DNA of 64,000 bases from Saccopteryx bilineata (GCF_036850765.1 NC_089493.1:194760706-194824705), one strand, 5' to 3'; shown: positions 35,140-46,579, counted from the first letter of the stretch. The notes: generated by a model from the sequence alone, not told the origin. Translations and numbers: made by a program.

Positions 35140-38100
35140 CTGGGGAGGGGACAGAACCATGTCAGTGCAGACTCCGAAGCCGGTTCTCCCGACACGTGAA
35201 CAGCTTGGCTTCAGGGAGAACAGCTTGGAGGGAGACGGAGGAGGGGACAGTGCATCTTCCTGCTCCCCCAACTCTCGCCTGGGAGATGCCTTCACCCCAA
35301 CCACCCAGTTTACCAAGGGGAAACCGAGGGGCAAAGGGAGAGGCCTGCCCGAAGTCCCGACGCTGGGGCTGGGCCTAGGTCTCCCGGCTTCCAGCCCCTC
35401 CCGGGTCAGATGTGACAGGAACATGAGGAGGGCGTGGGCCAAGGAAGAGCCCAGACTCAGCCCCCAAAGCACCTGGCATCTCCCAACTCTCTGTCAGCCA
35501 CACTCCAACACAGGTTTGAAATGTCAACTCTCCTCTGCCCAAGAGCGAGGCGGGGGGGGGGGGCGACACAGACTCCCCACCTCCCACGTAGCAGAATTCT
35601 GGAGGGCAGCCCCCAAAGCCCTGCTCTTTCCTCCCACCTCCACCACGGGCTGAGACCCCACGGGTGCCCCCCGAGGGCCCCCAGACCCTGCACCAGCAGC
35701 TCCTGGAAGACACCACCCCCACCCCCGGCCTCCTGAGTCCATACTGCGCCTGGCAGAGAGCAGAGTGAGCCCAGAGGCACTCCAGCTTACCTGCGCTGCG
35801 TTCCATTCTGGGAACTGCCTGAACCCACCCCGTCAACCTGGTCCCCCGCCCTCAGCCCCTTGGCAACAGGATGGTGTGAGGAGAGCCGCGGGGATCTCGC
35901 CCATCCAGGCTGGCTGTCCTGCCGCAGTGGTCACCTGCAGTGGTCACCTCCGGCAGGCAGAGCACTGGGCGGGACGAGGCGGCGGCCTGCAGCCCCGGCC
36001 TCAGGCCACTGGTCCAGCCCGCGCGCCCCCATCTCTCCGTCCCCTGGACCCACCTACCTGCTCCTGCCCCAGGATCAGCACACCCCCTGGCTTGATGGGG
36101 TGCCAGGGGGCCAGGTTCTCCCCGGTGCCGAGCTTCTCCCCATCCTGGAAGGCCTCCCACATGCCGTCCCGCGTGGTCCAGGTGACACAGATATGGTGCC
36201 ACTTGCCGTCACTGACAAACAGGGGCAGCTGTGCGACCTGTGAGTGGTGACATGAAGGTGAGCCCCTCCCCCCACTTCCCAGATGTCTGACCTGGGGGAC
36301 GGAAGGACCTGGGCCCCTGCTAGTCTCCCCTTCTCTGCTTTGTGGGTGACATGCCAGACCTGCTCACCTCAGAGAGACCCTCAGGCTAGAGACACCTGCA
36401 CCGTCAGACACTCAAGAGCAAAGGCAAGTTTGGGCACAAGCCCCTGACCCCAGGGTGGCCCTGCTTTTAACGGGACTCTTGGTCCTGGCTTGGCTGAGGG
36501 TCCAGGATCCTGTACCAAACAAGCAGATGTGACCTCCACACTGTCCCCAAACACCCTATGCTGAAGAACTCAAAGGGTAGTCAGGGTCCTCCTCGGCAAA
36601 CTTCTCTGGACCAGTCAGACCAGGCACCTGCCCTCTGTAAGCAAGGTCCCAACGTCCACTGTGGCACCCCAGGGACTGTGTGTAGGTGTTCTGCCATGCA
36701 GGGGACTGTAGGTCTTCAATTACACGTGAGTGGGAGGGGGGGCACAGAGAACTGGAGGAAGGTTATTTCTGACCTGCACCCAGCTACTAGCATACTGAGG
36801 GCTCTACAGACGGGCTTGACTGCCAACCAGACTATTGTTACTGCCGGTGTCCTAGCAACCCCACGGGCTAACTCCCGGGAATTGGCTGTTTACAGGACGT
36901 CTAATCCGAGAGGAAAACAGGGTTCTTGGCCCTCAGGGCAGCGTCCAAGGGTGTTGTTTAGAACAATTAGTCCTCCGCTCAGGGGCTCAGGGACACGGTC
37001 ACTGGCTGGAAGGAGCCCGGCAGGCGGATTACACAGCGTTTCCCTCTGAAGCACACTCCACCCAGGGCAGTGCAGTGAGAACACAGTGAGGGGCCAGGGT
37101 GGAGGGGACTCCTGGGCTCAGGCAGCCATCCAAACGCTCGGCCCCAGGGCGGAGGAGGTGAGGACGCGGTTTTGGCTACGGGGAGTCTGAACTCAGAACG
37201 AAAGTCTAAGTGAGGTTCCCGGAGGGTCCCACAGATGACTCTTGGGGAGACCACACTCCTGAACACCAGCCAGTCTATTAAGAGGGGACATTTACTGGGT
37301 GGGGGAAGGGCAAGACTGTAGGGCCAGGGTACAGATCAGGGGTTGCCATGGGCTGAGACTAAAAAAAGGAGCTGACTACAAAGAGAAACAAGGACATCGG
37401 GGAGGTGATGAAACTATTCCAGGGGTTGGGAACCTATGGCTCGTGAGCCAGATGTGGCTCTTTTGATGGCTGCATCTGGCTCGCAGACAAATCTTTAATA
37501 AAAAAAAAACAAAACATTAAAAATATAAAACATTCTCATGTATTACAATCCATTCATTTCCTACAGCTCATGTTCATGGTTGTGGGTGGCTGGGCCAATC
37601 ACAGCTGTCCTCCGGGACAACACCAATTTTTTTATTGGATAATGTGTAACGTACACTGGTCGTTGTATGGCTCTCACGGAATTACATTTTAAAATATGTG
37701 GTGTTCATGGCTCTCTCAGCCAAAAAGGCTCCCAACTCTTGTTCTATTCTAACTGGAGCAGTGGATACACAACTGCCTGCATTTGCCAAAACTGGTCAAC
37801 CCACACAGTAAAAAGTATAAACTTTACTGTATATAAATTATAACTCAATAACTACCTGTCCCCCCAAACCAGCATGCTCATGAGAAGTATCATTCATACA
37901 CACACCCACACACCCTCTCCTCTAATCAATGCAGTCCTGGGAAACAGCCCTCATTGATTGGCCTAGGCAGAGGCCAATGACAATTCAGGCTGGCATGCAG
38001 ACATCCCACCTTCTCTGTTCCCTCCATGACCTCTGGTCTGGACCCTCTGCGGTGTCTCACCAGACTCACAGCATGGACCTCCACAAGCTGCAGCTGCCCG

Positions 38101-41100
38101 CCCCCTGCCCAGTCAGCTGTCCAGAGCAGGACTGAGTCATTCCCAGAGGCATTCCCACCCCCGAGGAGGACAGCCCGCGGCCGGCTGTCGGGTGCCCCGC
38201 CACTTCCTGACCTGGGTTGCCACCGTGACGGGGAAGGTGGCATCCACACCGGTCTCACCTTGTCGTTAATGAGCAGCTCGATGGGGTTGTTGCCCCACTC
38301 GATCAGCACGATCTCGTTGGCCTGCCCGGGAACCGCGTAGGAGAACGGGGTGCCGATGCCAGGCAAGGCACTGGATCGCAGCCACAGGCAGATGGTGAAG
38401 GCATACAGCTCGGGCAGCGTCTTCTTGATCTTGCCGTACAGGTAGTTTGTGCGGAGGGAGAGGGACACTTTGAAGGCGTCAGGTGACTTGAACGCACTGT
38501 GGCCTGGAAGGGGCAGGGGAAGAGAAGAGAGGCCAGCAGCATATTAGCCCACCTTCTCCAGCAAGTCTCAGTGCCGTGGCTCACCTGAACACCCCCAACC
38601 CTGACCCTCAAGTTGGTCCTTCCATCAGTGAAGCGCCTGCCACCGGACAGCCGCTGTCCAAAGTGCTGAAACTCCAAAAGTAAATGAGAACGACCTCACA
38701 CTTAGCTTCAAGCAGGTAGAGACAAGCTGGACTCAGTTTTTGTTGTTGTTGTTGTTGTTTTTGGTTAAATTAAACCAGAAAACCCTTCCTCAGCCAAGTT
38801 CTGTTAATTTGTTGAAATTTTGGACACTTCAGCTCCTTCAGCAAGGGTGGGGTCAGAAACCTACTTGATGGACATGGGTGCAGGACATATCACAGGGACC
38901 CATAGATGCTTGTCAAGCCAGGAGGCCCACATCACTTCTTGCAGGAAAGAGTCACTACTGCCAGGGCAACAGCGTCAGGTGCTCAGGTCTGGACACTGCA
39001 CCTTAACTCAGAAGTGGTCTCTGGACTAAACCCCTGACATGAGCTCATGGCTTGGCTCACAATTTGCCCTCTTCTCTCCAAGAGAGGGTGGCATTTATTG
39101 CCCATTTCCTGCAGTTTGGGACCAGTAGGAGGCAGAAGAATGCAGCAGTGACCCTCCCCACTGAGGGTCACAACCTGGCCAGAGCCTTGACCCTTTTGGA
39201 CGCACCTGACACCTGACACGAGTGAGAATCTCCCTGACTGTCCCTATATATCTGATGCTTCTAAAACCTTTAATGACAACTGGTACTCTTAAATGGGTCT
39301 AAGCAATTTTTTTCTTTATTTAAGCTCAAAATGGACAACAAAAGTAAACACATAGAAGGCAAGACCCTGTCTCCAGTTATCTGATTCAAAAAATTTGCAG
39401 AGCACCACCATATTCCGTGAGACGTCATGAAAAAAAGCTTCCCTCTTATTTGGGGACCAGATGCTGCCAGCGAAAAAGCCCAGATAAATACTTCAACAAG
39501 TATTTATTAGTCACCACGAGAGGCCAGGTGGTCATCATGAGGGGACAGATGGTCTCCGCTGCCATCCAAGACAGGCAGGCTCTCAGGCCCCAGAACCAAA
39601 CTACCTATGTCACTCATGGACTAAATCAGTGCCTTCCTCACCCCTTCTGCAGAGCAGGAGCCGGGATGGATACACCTTTCTCTACCACAACCCCACCCAA
39701 CTCATTTCCTGTCATGGTAAGTAACCCATGAGGAAGCTCTTCGGGGCCATGGCTCACACCTACTCAGCGAAGACCTTCTGCAAAGGAAAACAGCGGGACC
39801 CTCACAACCTCTTGCAACAAGGCAGCATAAAAATACTAGACGCTGGGCTCCACGTGTAGTATTTACTACTCTCCGCTGAGTGTATAGTCTTGCCTTCCCA
39901 CAGCAGGGCACCCTCAACCCAGGCTACAGAACTGCTGGGTACCCGGGGAGGGCTGGGAAGATCTATCTGGTCACCTGGGGGAGCCAAGGGTGGGGCCAGG
40001 TCTGGATCTAAGCCCCCCCCCCATTAGGCTGAAGCATAAACTCCTGACTTGACAGGGTGAACAGTTGAGGCACTAAGGCTCAAGGGAGTGAGCTGACACA
40101 CCCCAGGGCACCCAGCTCACGAATGACGGCAAGGGAGCAGCCATCCGCTGCGTGCAGCCACTAGAATTTAATCTGCAGATGCCCGTGTTCTTCATGAAGG
40201 TGTGATTATCTAATAAAGAGAAATCGCTTCCATTCTTGCAGGTGGGCAGGCTTCCTGATTTAATAAGGCTCGGCGTTGGTAATATTGTTAGCTCGGTGAC
40301 AACAGATAGGTTTAATTAGAGCTGGGAAAGGCAAAGGGCAGAGGAGGGGGGCCCATACCCCGAAAGCTGGTGGCCTCTATTGATATCAAACAGCTTAGAG
40401 GTTCAGAAGAAACTTAGTTAAAACCAATTAAGGCATTAAAAGGCCTGACCAATAAATCAGGGGCCGCAGGCGGCAGACAAGGCTAAGCAGCCTGGGCCAA
40501 AGAGAGAAGGAAAGGTGAACTGCTACTTGAATGGTAATCATCATCATCATCAGGTGGCTTTCTGCACCTGTCAGGTAGGTTCAGGGATGACTGGACAGTC
40601 AGCAGGCAGGGGCCTGGGAGTGACAACTCCCTCACCCAGGTGGCCTGTCCGTAAATGGGCAACAGAGCCCTGGAACTGGCCCCTCTCCGCCTGCTCTCCC
40701 TGGCTCTGAGCCCAGCTTCCCCGAGGCCACGGCCAAGAGCCAAGACAAGGGGTAGGACATCAGGAGGGACTCAGCCAGAGGGCGGCAGAGAAACAAGCAG
40801 AGCACTGGGCACTCACCTCGCTCCAGCTCGGTCACCCGCTGCAGCAGCGCGTTCAGGGCGCTCTCAGTCTTCTGCCGGTGAGCCGAGGTCTCGTTGTGGA
40901 GGAGGGACTTCTCATCCTCCAGCTCCGCGACCTTGCGCAGCAGCTGTCTCTCCAGCTCGCCCAGCCGCCGCTGGAGCACCTCTCGGAAGTCGCTGGGCAA
41001 CGCGGCATTGGACACGTTCGCACGGAGCTGGTGCTTTGGTTGGAGGTGGGGGGTGGGGGAGGGGGAAGAGACCCAGGGGAGAAGTATTAAGGTCAGTTCA

Positions 41101-43089
41101 GAAAGAAATTGTGAAAAGCGGCTCTAATGGTCTCACCACAAAGGGAGAAGCTTCCAAAACGGGAGCATTAAATCAATCGTGCCGAGGGCATACAGGGGAC
41201 CATTTCACCGACGCTATTTTTTTTTTCCTTTTTGGTATGTGGAAAGGATTTCAAAGTCAAACAACAATTACTTTGCTGTAGTGTTTGAAACTTAGAAATC
41301 TCATTTCCCCCCCTCTCAGAAATCGGGTTTTGCCCCTCTAACTAAAAAGCCAAAATGTTAACCAACATCTATCATTCTCCGGTAAAGACCAAAACCCAGC
41401 TCGGATCATTTGTTTGTTTGTTTCTGTTTCTGTTTTTAGGAGTTCATCCAATGGTAATAATCAAAGTTGATGCACTTTCATCCAGAAATGAAAACAGCCC
41501 TCAAGTCCCAGCGTGGCACAGAGGTTGCGTGCAGAGATGTTACTGGAAAATGAGAGATCTAAACCATGACTATTCTGAATTCCAGGAATCTGTGCTGTTC
41601 CTGCTGTTTCTAAATCCCCCCCGCTGATCTGCCTTACTCCCCGATCAGCACGTGGCTCTGGAGGCAGCCTGCCTCTGCCCAGCCCTGAGTCCTCGGCAAA
41701 GTATTTACACCTCCCTCACAGTGTTTCAAATTGTAAACTGCGGTAATTAGGATCTGCCTCCCAGGGTTGTTGCACGAGTTAAAATTAGATACTATGCTCT
41801 GCACATATTCAGTGTCCAAAAAAAAACACGTTAGCTGTTATTAATCATAAGGAATGAAGGAGATACTGTATTTAACCATCATGCCGCAGGAAACCCTCCA
41901 ATAAATTTGACAATAATTGTCACCTGTATTTGAAATCTAGCTCTGTTAATAAGTATTTTGGGTAAACGTGTTTAACCGGGACGTCCCCACTTCTTAAACA
42001 GCGGGGAAAGTAAAGACGGAAATTAAATGAACATTTCTCTCTCAAAGTTCCAAGCTGCATACACCTTCCAAAGGAGGACGGAATAAGGTCCTTTCTCCAA
42101 AAGCAATCCGGAAGGGCACCTTAGGACCGCGCAGTCCGCGGACGGACGTCTTTGAAGTTAACTGGGGTTCCTCCAGGGCGAGTCCTGGTGTGGCCCGTGA
42201 TCCTCCAGCCCGCCGCGTTCGCGTCCCGCCGAGTCACCCCGCCCCGCCCCCAGGCCTCCTCCCGCTCTCGCCCACCCGACCTGATTTATTAACGGAAACG
42301 CGCGACGCCAGGGGCCGCTGACCTCACCAGGCAGCCTCAGGTCACCACCCACAGCCTCCGGGAGCGCATCGGGCTCCAGGAGACAAGGAAATTTGCAGAG
42401 AGAGAGCAGGTCGTCCTGGCTCGGCCAGCGTGGACCTCGTTAAGTGAATGGCCACACAGTGGGCAGGCAGTCCGGCGTACGGGGCACTTAAGGGGCGGGG
42501 GATGCGAGTCACGCAAGTAAGTTCCCGAGCAGGATCTAGAACTCCCGGTTCCCGACCCCAAACCCAGGTCATTCCCGCACGGCCTCGCGGGCCGGACCAC
42601 ACACCCCACCTCTGCCCCGCGCTACGGGGCCGCCCCCCCCCCCAGGACCGCACGCCCCACTACCTCGAGGCTCTCCAGACGGTCCTTGAGGGTCTGCAGC
42701 GAGCGGCTGAGTTGCTCCACGACGTGGCCGGGGTCCCGCGGCAGATCGCCCATGGTGTCCTTGCCGGTGGCCGCCCGGCCCGGCGCCTTGCCGCCCGCCA
42801 GCCCCTCGCAGCGCGCCAGCTTGCCCGTGAGCTCGCGGATGGCCTCGCGCTGCGCGCCCAGCGTCTCCTTCTGCTGCACGACGGTCTCGCGGAGCTGCAG
42901 CACCGCGGCCCGCAGCTCCTCCTCGGGGCTCAGCGCGCCCCCCTGCATGGGCATCGCGGGCAGCGGGCAGCCGGCGCGCGCCGCCTCCGGGGGCAGCACA
43001 GCGCACACAAAGCGGCTGCCCGGCGCCGGGACGTCCGGAGCCCCGGCGGCCACGGCGAGCGCCACTCCGGCAGCCAGCAGCGCCAGCAT
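34912..43089 (-). CDS. NPTX2: Neuronal pentraxin 2 (NARP), complete five-exon coding region
   Basis: Secreted long pentraxin that clusters AMPA-type glutamate receptors at excitatory synapses and forms multimers with NPTX1 and NPTXR (family knowledge). The coding exons are 43089-42664, 41033-40817, 38503-38259, 36237-36058 and 35139-34912. Together they give 431 codons plus stop, the length I recall for human NPTX2, with no frame break. Residues 1-16 form a hydrophobic signal peptide (MLALLAAGVALAVAAG). Cys29, Cys41 and Cys94 lie in the N-terminal part that joins subunits. Heptad-rich coiled coil covers about 55-215 and the pentraxin domain about 220-431. The pentraxin signature HxCxSTWxST is met at His311-Thr318, and Cys253/Cys313 are the expected domain disulfide. 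N-glycosylation sequons occur at Asn148, Asn189 and Asn393. The start at 43089 is chosen because it opens directly into the signal peptide. Confidence 0.97.
35140..36057 (-). other. NPTX2: NPTX2 intron 4
   Basis: A short GC-rich phase 0 GT-AG intron of 918 bases. Long open frames in it on both strands have no recognisable product and reflect base composition. Confidence 0.9.
36058..36237 (-). CDS. NPTX2: NPTX2 coding exon 4 (residues 297-356)
   Basis: This 60-codon exon carries the pentraxin family signature around His311-Ile-Cys313 and ends in Gly-Gln-Glu-Gln. That acidic stretch is part of the calcium-binding region in pentraxins (family knowledge). The acceptor is cactcacag and the donor is gtaggt. 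Confidence 0.96.
36238..38258 (-). other. NPTX2: NPTX2 intron 3, containing a hAT-type MITE
   Basis: A phase 0 GT-AG intron of about 2.0 kb. A 322-bp hAT-like element at 37420-37741 interrupts otherwise unique sequence. Confidence 0.9.
37420..37741 (-). mobile_element. Non-autonomous hAT-type MITE (322 bp), copy 2, in NPTX2 intron 3
   Basis: Inverted relative to copy 1 at 31170. It starts CAGGGGTTGGGAACC, ends CCCAACTCTTG, and shares the whole subterminal and central region. The 8-bp flanks (aactattc, ttctattc) match at 6 positions, so the copy is not recent. Confidence 0.88.
38259..38503 (-). CDS. NPTX2: NPTX2 coding exon 3 (residues 215-296)
   Basis: The exon opens the pentraxin domain, including Cys253 in the segment FTICLWLR. 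The acceptor is cttccag and the donor is gtgaga. With the base carried from exon 2, its 245 bases make 82 codons, which restores phase 0. Confidence 0.96.
38504..40816 (-). other. NPTX2: NPTX2 intron 2
   Basis: A phase 1 GT-AG intron of about 2.3 kb. It holds a short (GTT)n run near 38741-38760 and the AT-rich candidate regulatory block 40150-40480. No young transposon is visible. Confidence 0.9.
40150..40480. promoter_or_regulatory. Candidate enhancer block in NPTX2 intron 2 (unproven)
   Basis: Repeat-free AT-rich block with several homeodomain-type cores (TTTAATTAG at 40311-40319, CCAATTAAG at about 40424-40432) and ctgatttaataaggc. Its composition contrasts with the GC-rich DNA to either side. 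Regulatory use is inference only. Confidence 0.3.
40817..41033 (-). CDS. NPTX2: NPTX2 coding exon 2 (residues 143-215, last codon split)
   Basis: The exon starts His-Gln-Leu-Arg after the acceptor aaag. It carries the sequons Asn148-Val-Ser and Asn189-Glu-Thr and the leucine-rich second half of the coiled coil. It ends in the donor gtgagt at 40816. Its 217 bases leave one base over, so intron 2 is phase 1 and Gly215 is split between exons. Confidence 0.96.
41034..42663 (-). other. NPTX2: NPTX2 intron 1
   Basis: A phase 0 GT-AG intron. It begins in the CpG island (about 42100-42660 is GC-rich) and becomes AT-rich. I see no SINE or MITE in it. AT-rich non-repeat DNA lies around 41880-42020. 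Confidence 0.9.
42664..43089 (-). CDS. NPTX2: NPTX2 coding exon 1 (residues 1-142)
   Basis: This exon encodes the signal peptide and the first half of the coiled coil. It lies in a very GC-rich CpG island. The ATG at 43089 has G at -3. The exon ends after a Glu codon (gag at 42664-42666), followed on the minus strand by the donor gtagtg. Its 426 bases are 142 whole codons, so intron 1 is phase 0. Intron 1 is about 1.63 kb (41034-42663). Confidence 0.96.
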
Positions 43090-43265
43090 CCCGCCGTCGC
43101 CGCGCTCACTCCGGCATCCGCGGGCTGGCGGGCGCCGTCGGGGTGCGCGGCCGGGGCGCCTCCTCCGCGCGGGGCAGCCGGGCGCGGCGCTCGAGGGTGG
43201 CGGGAGCGGGAGCCGCCGCACAGCCCGCCGTGGCGCAGCCGTGCACTCCACTCCGCGCGGCGCTC
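43090..43265 (-). other. NPTX2: NPTX2 5' untranslated region (inferred)
   Basis: The GC-rich stretch between the predicted transcription start and the ATG is about 170 bases. The start near 43260-43265 is inferred from a TATA-like TTAAGAAA at 43297-43290 on the minus strand. I see no upstream ATG in frame with the coding region here; the frame is open and includes a GTG at 43251. Confidence 0.5.
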
Positions 43266-43375
43266 TGGCTCGGCCCGGCCCGCGCGCCCTTTCTTAAGCT
43301 GGGGGGCGGGTGGAGCGTGGGGCGCGGCGCCGCGAGCTCTGATTGGCCCGACTGGGTCACGTCACGCCGGGAGCG
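43266..43375 (-). promoter_or_regulatory. NPTX2: NPTX2 core promoter with TATA-like, CCAAT and CRE-like motifs
   Basis: Read on the minus strand, the region has a CRE-like TGACGTGA (43364-43357, seven of eight to TGACGTCA), then a CCAAT box (43346-43342), a GC box CCCGCCCCCC (43310-43301) and a TATA-like TTAAGAAA (43297-43290). This order and spacing fit a promoter. NARP is an activity-induced immediate-early gene (established knowledge), so a cAMP/calcium response element is plausible. Motif function is inferred. Confidence 0.6.
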
Positions 43376-44330
43376 AGGAGGGGTGCTGCTCACCGCGGCC
43401 CTCCGTGCGGGCGCGAACGCGGGGCCCCAGGCCTCCCCCCACTCCCCCAAAGAAGGGGTGTTAAGGTAAAAAAAAAATACGCCCGGGCTGCCCTCGGCAG
43501 CCTTGGCCCGCGTGTCCAGGCGCCCCTCGGACCCACCCGAGGATGCGGACGGCGCGGGCTGAGAAGCTGGGAGTGCCCTGGTGTCCCCGCGCCCCAGGCT
43601 ACTGGGCTTCCGGCGCGGCGGGAGAGCCGGGTTAGCGGTCACCGCAGCCCCTGGGCTCCCGGTGCGGGTGATCCCACTTCACGAATGAGGAAGGTGAGCA
43701 GCCCCAGGAGGGTCTCGAACCCAGGGCTGCCGTCGCGAGTCACCCACGGCCGATGTGGGCGCGCTGCCACCTTGCCATGAGGGCGGGAAGGAAATTCACG
43801 AGGTTCCCCGGGACAACCTCTGTGTCCATGTCCCTGTCCCTACCTTGTAAAGATTCTCGGTGTGCGGGGACCAGAAACAGGCCCCGGATGCTCACTACTA
43901 GGAGGGGGCGCCCGCACACATCGCGTTCAACAAGAGGCATGGAGGTGGGGGGGGGGGGGCAGAGTCACTGGGCCACTGCACTCACAGAGCTCTCCCGTGT
44001 GTGTCACGACAGTCAATCGCGTGGTGACCTTCTTCGGAAAGGCCTGGACTTTATGGGGCTCATTCCCCCCGCCGTCATCGTGATGCTGCCTCAGAGTCAA
44101 GCAGTGCCCCACCCGTGTCAATGGGTTTCCCACACATCCTGCTTCTCAGTTTGAGAACGCGGTCCTCAGAGTCTTGAAGGGGACACAGATATGGACAGAA
44201 AACCCCAAAGGCAGGAGCAAATTTGTGTCAAAATCTTGTCTGTGGTTTACAAACACATCCAGAGAGATTTTAATGCACAGCTGCAGGCTGAGCTGGTTTA
44301 GTGCATGCACATTATAAATGGAAATCCTTA
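43376..44330. other. Gene-free sequence upstream of NPTX2
   Basis: GC-rich to about 43500, then ordinary. A MIR-like fragment may lie near 43670-43745 (acttcacgaatgaggaaggt). No gene. Confidence 0.5.
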
Positions 44331-44354
44331 TTTTTTTCCCCCCTCTATGTTTTT

Positions 44355-44620
44355 TTTTTTTTTTAAGAAATCCAGTTGCAAGGTCATTAATCACATTATC
44401 CATTATACCAGAAACAAATGGATTTGTCACTTGCGCACAGAAGCTGAGGTTGATTCTGGAAACAAATTGTATCAAAATAAATGAAATTATTATGATAATA
44501 TAAAACAGACTGAAGTGATTAATCTTCAGAAACCAAATTTTGACCTGCTTTGTACTTCAAACAATAGCTTCTGTTATGTAAATAGTTGTGGGATTTTCAA
44601 GGACAGTGTTGCTAAATTAC
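44355..44620. promoter_or_regulatory. Candidate conserved non-coding block upstream of NPTX2 (unproven)
   Basis: AT-rich repeat-free block with GTCATTAATCAC (44381-44392) and the palindromic GATTAATC (44517-44524), both typical homeodomain cores. Non-coding, about 1.3 kb above the promoter. Function inferred only. Confidence 0.3.
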
Positions 44621-45530
44621 AAGGGAAGTTCTATTCATGAAAATTTCTTCTTGGATAAAAATTAGAAACAGGAAGTCAGGTCTACATAACACCCAGAGCA
44701 GATGATGGTTCTGGTAAGCATGTTCATTAGTAGAAAAGGTATGGGGTGGGCATGCAGGTAGAGGGGTATTGGGCTAATGTCCCTGTTGGTTGGCAGCAAC
44801 TTCAGGCATCAGGTTCACATTGGAAACATGACCTTGAATAGACTCACTCCCCCTACATCTTTCTTACTTCAGCTCCCTGAAAACGCCCAAAGTTCAGACG
44901 AGCTCGCGTATATATTACAAATTACAATAATGAAGTCAATGAGCACTTTATCAAATGTTACACTTTAGATCATTCCATAAGGCACCAAATCCAGACATGT
45001 TTGGAATAATCCAGATAAGGATTTCGCTTTCAATCTTCACTCATCGGTATGATTTCTTGCGACTCATAGACCTAGGTGGGTCTTAACTGCATGTGACGAT
45101 TGAGTAGTCTAGCCTATATTGTTTCATATATCCTTTCTTGACACAGACTGATACATTCATATTTTTAACTACTTGAAATAGAGGCTGGTTTCCTTTAATA
45201 ATTAAATCAAATGTTTCCAGAATTTTAATTTCCTCCTGAACAAAGAAAGCAGCATACAAGTAGACAAAAAAACAAAACAAAACAAAACAAAAAAATCCCA
45301 CAACAAAGCATAGATCCCAGAATAATTACTCTTAAATTTCTCATGAGATCCTGATAAGAGAAGTGATCGGTGACATTGCCGAAGCCCAGATGGAAAGACT
45401 GAGGCATTGAAGGTGTTATTTTCTTCAAAAGCATTGTAATTAGAGGGCTTTGTTAAAAGGGAATGTGCTATTTAGGGTTTTATTTTGACTTCCTGATGGA
45501 AAAATCTGCTGGCTTAGGAACAAGGGGACC
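44621..45530. other. Gene-free unique sequence
   Basis: An (AAAAC)n run lies at about 45268-45295. Otherwise nothing recognisable. Confidence 0.5.
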
Positions 45531-45534
45531 GAGT

Positions 45535-45665
45535 CCTAATACCAACTCCGTCAACTAACTAAATGGTTTGGGGCAAGTCATTTTTCCTCTCTGGATATCA
45601 GTTCTCTGTGTATAAGATAAGGGGATTAGACTAGAATCTCCCCAGACCCTTCTGGCTATGTTCAA
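45535..45665 (+). repeat. MIR SINE fragment
   Basis: MIR order: gggcaagtcatttttcctct, ctggatatcagttctctgtg, aagataaggggattagacta. Confidence 0.75.
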
Positions 45666-46409
45666 GAGCTGGTAGTTTGAGCAAGAATCACTGTTCAGTG
45701 TGGTGAAGGTTCAGGACCTCGTTCTTTCTGCTTGTGTTATGAACCACCTGTCGCCAAGGGTGAGCTTGGGAAGGCAGGGTGTTTGTGTATACAGCAGGTA
45801 AACTTTCACATCTGAAAATGCTGTGGCTGTGGTTGGAACATGGAAGCTCACTCTGGATTTACTCACAGCGCAACAATCTTGTCCACCTGAAGGATCTTGC
45901 CTGTCTGACTCATGCTGCCAACGGGGGTGGTGATACGAGCAGCAGAGACCAGGGCCCACAGATTTTCCTGTACGTGAAAAGTCGTGCAGATTCGCAACAG
46001 TGATTCAGATCCACCTAATCTCTTAGCGTAACAGAGGCAGCGGCATAGTAACCACCCACTCATTCACTTTGTCTCCTGGCTCCCAGGTCAGCCGAGAGCC
46101 CAGTGTGGACGGAAACCGTGTGCTGGGAATCCTGATGAGCTCATCCCGCCTCCATGTGATGGCCCCATCTGTTTGGTTCCCTTGTTCTTCTCACACGCAT
46201 TTTTATCTTTGTCTTCTGGGAAATGTGCTAATTTCCACCATGGTGTCAGCAGATCCCATCTTATACTTTCTTACATTTCCTCCTCTCTCTCTCGGTGCCT
46301 CTTGGGAAGTCAAGAATGGGGGTGTGAGCTCCATAATAGCAACCAAGGACAGCTCCCTGCAAACATGACTCAGGAGCTGTCCACGGTGCTGAATTTCAAT
46401 TGGGAGGAT

Positions 46410-46459
<50 letters not shown>

Positions 46460-46570
46460 CAGTGCAAATACAAAACAGAATTCAGAGGCTCCAGAGAACT
46501 GTAACTAATACTCTTTGTTCCTAAGATGCTAAGGCCCTTTAAGAGTGAATTCTTTTTTTCACTAGACTGA
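45666..46570. other. Gene-free sequence with (GT)n
   Basis: A (GT)n microsatellite of about 24 units lies at 46411-46459. Nothing else recognised. Confidence 0.55.
46411..46459. repeat. (GT)n microsatellite
   Basis: About 24 perfect units; the longest GT run in the window. Confidence 0.95.
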
Positions 46571-46579
46571 ACTGCAGGG

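Larger units (their letters stand above)
42600..43480. promoter_or_regulatory. CpG island over NPTX2 promoter, exon 1 and start of intron 1
   Basis: The stretch is dense in CG dinucleotides, in sharp contrast to the CpG-poor DNA on both sides. It covers the promoter and all of exon 1. Its GC content explains the long spurious open frames on both strands here. Confidence 0.85.

Noticed and set aside
35375..35836. Open frames in NPTX2 intron 4
   Set aside because: The exon boundaries are set by GT-AG sites and exact protein continuity, and these frames have no recognisable product.
43090..43251. In-frame 54-codon upstream extension of NPTX2
   Set aside because: It would begin with GTG, not ATG, and would bury the signal peptide inside the protein. 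The open frame is explained by GC content.
42448..43464. 338-codon open frame on the plus strand
   Set aside because: It lies antisense to NPTX2 exon 1 in the CpG island. Its length comes from high GC and few stops; the translation is arginine/alanine-rich with no family resemblance.
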